DNA of 64,000 bases from an uncultured Alphaproteobacteria bacterium (GTDB lineage: Bacteria > Pseudomonadota > Alphaproteobacteria > Rhodobacterales > Rhodobacteraceae). The first letter of the stretch is position 1. Each line of letters begins with the position of its first letter. The stretch lies in assembly GCA_902576905.1 (NCBI GenBank), contig CACGWW010000001.1:367213-431212 (forward strand), read 5' to 3'. Shown piece by piece: positions 62,057 to 64,000 of the stretch. The position numbers and the translations under genes were made by a program. Below the pieces are notes generated by a model. That model had not been told where the DNA came from and did no database searches. It worked only from the letters and a program-made list of their open reading frames with translations.

Positions 62057-62728
62057 CTAAAAATCTAAGTCACTATAGTGACCTGCCGGCACAAAGCCAG
62101 GAACTAAGTCCGTTAGCAAACCTGCATTTCTAAAAGCAGGCCTCGATTTAATTTTTGCATACCATTCTTTTATTATTGGCTTAGACTGCCAGTCAATATC
62201 TCCTACATAATCTAATGCCGAAATATGTCCGGCAGCTGAAAAATCGGCTAATGACATTTTCTCCCCAGCTACCCAATTTCTTTTTTCCAAAAGCCATTCC
62301 AAATAATCAAAATGAAACTTTATTTTCTTAAGACCTTCTTTTATTGCACCACTATCAGGTTGACCTATTTTAAAAATCTTTTTGTACACTCTCTCATTAA
62401 GTAAGTTTTTTGTAACTTCATTATAAAATTTATCATCGAACCAAGAGGTTACCCTCCGCGTCTCGAACCTGAGCTTCTTGTCGGCCGGAATAAGTTTTGG
62501 AATTGGGTGAGATTCATCCAAATACTCACATATGGGAGTGCTCTCCGTAAATACATTAGCTCCTTCTTTTAATAATGGCACTTTACCGGAAGGACTAAAT
62601 CTTATGAAATCCAATCTTTTTTCCCAAACGGGTTCATCGATCAATTCAACTTCAAGTTTTTTTTCTGCCAAAACCAGCCTTACTTTTCGACAGAATGGTG
62701 AGAGTGCTAAATGGTGGAGTTTTCTCAT
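62057..62728 (-). CDS. Glutathione S-transferase family protein
   Basis: A 223-residue two-domain GST. The thioredoxin-like N-terminus reads LALSPFCRKVRLVLAEKKL with the active S or C, followed by SGKVPLLKEG with the cis-proline and ESTPICEYLDESHP binding glutathione. The helical C-terminal domain has WVAGEKMSLADFSAAGHI. Glutathione dependence and substrate are not proven. It is the first of the queG-epimerase transcription unit. Confidence 0.88.
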   Translation of the reverse strand: MRKLHHLALSPFCRKVRLVLAEKKLEVELIDEPVWEKRLDFIRFSPSGKVPLLKEGANVFTESTPICEYLDESHPIPKLIPADKKLRFETRRVTSWFDDKFYNEVTKNLLNERVYKKIFKIGQPDSGAIKEGLKKIKFHFDYLEWLLEKRNWVAGEKMSLADFSAAGHISALDYVGDIDWQSKPIIKEWYAKIKSRPAFRNAGLLTDLVPGFVPAGHYSDLDF

Positions 62729-62760
62729 AGTTAATTAACCTTACTCTATACCATTTATAA

Positions 62761-63447
62761 TTATAAAAAACAGCTTGATCTGTCATCTTTTTTTAGGAAA
62801 TTGATATCTTTTTTTAATTGTGGAATTCTTACTGTAAAATTAGACTTCAGCTTTTTGGGGCTTCGAGTCTTTGGATTTGGAAGCGTCAACGCAATTCGGA
62901 TTGATTGCTCTCTGGTAAGTTTTTTTGCTGGCTTGTTATAATACTTATCTGAAGCTTGATTAACACCAAATGTCAGCATGCTTGTCTCAACGGTGTTTAG
63001 ATATATTTCGAGAATTCTTCTTTTTGGAATGATGATCTCTATCAAAAAGGTAAAGTACAATTCTATAATTTTTCTTGACCAAGATCTTCCAGACCATAAA
63101 AAAAGATTTTTAGCAAGTTGTTGAGTTATCGTTGACGCGCCTCTTTTTTCCTTTCTTGTAATTACTTTGTAAATCTCTTTTATGTCTAGTCCTAAATGGT
63201 TACAAAAATTAGAATCCTCTGTTGCAACCACTGAAAGGGCGATATTTTCGCCCATATTTGAAATTGGAGTCCAGCTGTACTCTATTTTTCTTTTAAAAAA
63301 ATTGCTCTCCGAAACCATAAAGCTCGTAAAAGGAGGATTAGAAAATCTAAGTAAAAGAACGGTTGACACGGACAGTAATATAAAGAACACACATAATATT
63401 ATGAAAATTCTAGTAGTTTTGTATGCTAAATTTTTAATGTCGCACAC
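62761..63447 (-). CDS. mtgA: Monofunctional biosynthetic peptidoglycan transglycosylase
   Basis: Membrane-anchored GT51 glycosyltransferase of 228 residues that polymerises lipid II. A single hydrophobic segment (about 14-34) anchors it. Motif 1 is VVATEDSNFCNHLGLD with the catalytic Glu, motif 2 RGASTITQQLAKNLFLW, and KRRILEIYLNTVE motif 3 with the second Glu. It starts with GTG and has no strong ribosome site. It is 32 bases downstream of gltD. Confidence 0.93.
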   Translation of the reverse strand: MCDIKNLAYKTTRIFIILCVFFILLSVSTVLLLRFSNPPFTSFMVSESNFFKRKIEYSWTPISNMGENIALSVVATEDSNFCNHLGLDIKEIYKVITRKEKRGASTITQQLAKNLFLWSGRSWSRKIIELYFTFLIEIIIPKRRILEIYLNTVETSMLTFGVNQASDKYYNKPAKKLTREQSIRIALTLPNPKTRSPKKLKSNFTVRIPQLKKDINFLKKDDRSSCFL

Positions 63448-63479
63448 AAAATATTATCTAAATAGGACAATTTTTTTCC

Positions 63480-64000
63480 TCAGTCTGAGAGACTACTATA
63501 GCCCATCAATGCCATGTCTACTGATTTCGCAACTTGCCTACCTTCTCTTATTGCCCACACAACAAGAGACTGACCACGTCGCATATCACCAGCTACCCAC
63601 AATTTATCAAGAGAAGTTTTGTAAGATTTATCATCCGCCAACACATTTCCACGCTTATCCAGGGATACTTCAGTGCCTTTAAAAATCCTATCTGTAATGG
63701 GTGAAACGAAACCCATGGCCAGTAGTACCAAATCTGCTTTGATTACAAACTCAGAGTTTTCTATTTTTTCAAATTTCTCATTTACCCTAATACAATTTAG
63801 AGAACTGATTTTACCATTTTCAACCCCAAAAGATGTTGTTAATACTGAAAATTCTCTATCTGCTCCCTCTTCTTGACTCGAAGAAGTTCTCATCTTGAGA
63901 GGCCAATTTGGCCATGTTAGCATCTTGTCTTCTCTCTCAGGCGGAGCAGGCATAATCTCTAGCTGTGTGACAGACAATGCACCTTGGCGAATTGATGTTC
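63480..64000 (-). CDS. gltD: Glutamate synthase (NADPH) small subunit, C-terminal end (partial)
   Basis: The frame stays open to the window edge (codons run from 63998), so the N-terminus is outside; the tracked start at 63977 is an internal TTG. The visible text includes RQGALSVTQLEIMPAPP, DLVLLAMGFVSP, and LWVAGDMRRGQSLVVWAIREGRQ, which match the FAD/NADPH domain and C-terminus of GltD. The subunit passes electrons from NADPH to the large GltB subunit for ammonia assimilation. The tail ends VDMALMGYSSLSD. Confidence 0.92.
   Translation of the reverse strand, partial: TSIRQGALSVTQLEIMPAPPEREDKMLTWPNWPLKMRTSSSQEEGADREFSVLTTSFGVENGKISSLNCIRVNEKFEKIENSEFVIKADLVLLAMGFVSPITDRIFKGTEVSLDKRGNVLADDKSYKTSLDKLWVAGDMRRGQSLVVWAIREGRQVAKSVDMALMGYSSLSD

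Noticed and set aside
1-64000. tRNA or rRNA genes, CRISPR arrays, insertion sequences, prophage or integrase genes
   Set aside because: All gaps were read and are short; none shows a tRNA cloverleaf, repeat-spacer pattern, transposase or attachment-site duplication.

Overview
The window is a 64 kb, AT-rich (by eye well under 40% GC), gene-dense stretch of bacterial chromosome. It has 69 supported protein-coding genes, of which two are cut by the window edges. I see no RNA genes, insertion sequences, prophage, CRISPR arrays or large repeats. No gap between genes reaches 300 bases; the largest is about 190. Gene content and order point to a low-GC marine alphaproteobacterium of the Rhodobacterales type. 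The reasons are the RegB/RegA redox two-component pair with its near-invariant RegA helix-turn-helix, the accD-folC-trxA...tsaE-regB order, ftsK-lolA-xthA-response regulator, RibA with a long N-terminal domain, ech-rpsT-dnaA-dnaN-recF, ialB-rlmN and xseB-ispA. The taxon is an inference from gene families and synteny, not a measured placement.

Layout. (1) 1-13 kb: end of accD, folC, trxA, an exonuclease I gene, tsaE and regB, divergent from regA; then a UbiH-type monooxygenase, an amidase, ftsK, lolA, xthA and an atypical response regulator. (2) 13-19 kb: ribA, a PLP-homeostasis protein, malonyl-CoA synthetase, an old-yellow-enzyme reductase and a DMT exporter. (3) 19-25 kb: a complete branched-chain amino acid/amide-type ABC importer with a homocysteine S-methyltransferase gene at its end, and a strong hairpin after the binding-protein gene. 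(4) 25-34 kb: glycerol use (glpK, glpD), a TerC-family membrane protein, an FMN 2-hydroxyacid dehydrogenase, a glycine-zipper protein, a CaiB CoA-transferase divergent from a PhyH dioxygenase, an esterase and a second DMT exporter. (5) 34-39 kb: a seven-gene plus-strand operon built around a SELENBP1/methanethiol-oxidase homologue. (6) 39-45 kb: recF-dnaN-dnaA with a rhodanese gene joined to dnaA, then rpsT, an enoyl-CoA hydratase and mutM. (7) 45-57 kb: xseB-ispA, asd, a dienoyl-CoA isomerase-like protein, a hydrolase, nnr, a duplicated-domain hypothetical, a phosphatase/SDR pair and leuBDC. (8) 57-64 kb: ialB, rlmN, two L,D-transpeptidases around a CAP lipoprotein, an epimerase-like protein, queG, a glutathione transferase, mtgA and the end of gltD.

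The most interesting region is 34.4-39.4 kb. An SDR, a GFA-family (glutathione-formaldehyde) protein, a rhodanese, a cytosolic SELENBP1-type methanethiol oxidase, a plant-type 2Fe-2S ferredoxin, a CoA-binding protein and an FMN hydroxyacid oxidase lie on one strand with very short gaps or overlaps. Methanethiol oxidation yields formaldehyde, sulfide and peroxide, so the neighbours read as handling the products. That pathway is inference. Other points worth checking are a perfect DnaA box overlapping the predicted -10 of regA, the absence of senC between regB and regA, exonuclease I at the locus where relatives carry addAB, translational coupling of a rhodanese to dnaA, and an intra-operon hairpin in the ABC importer.
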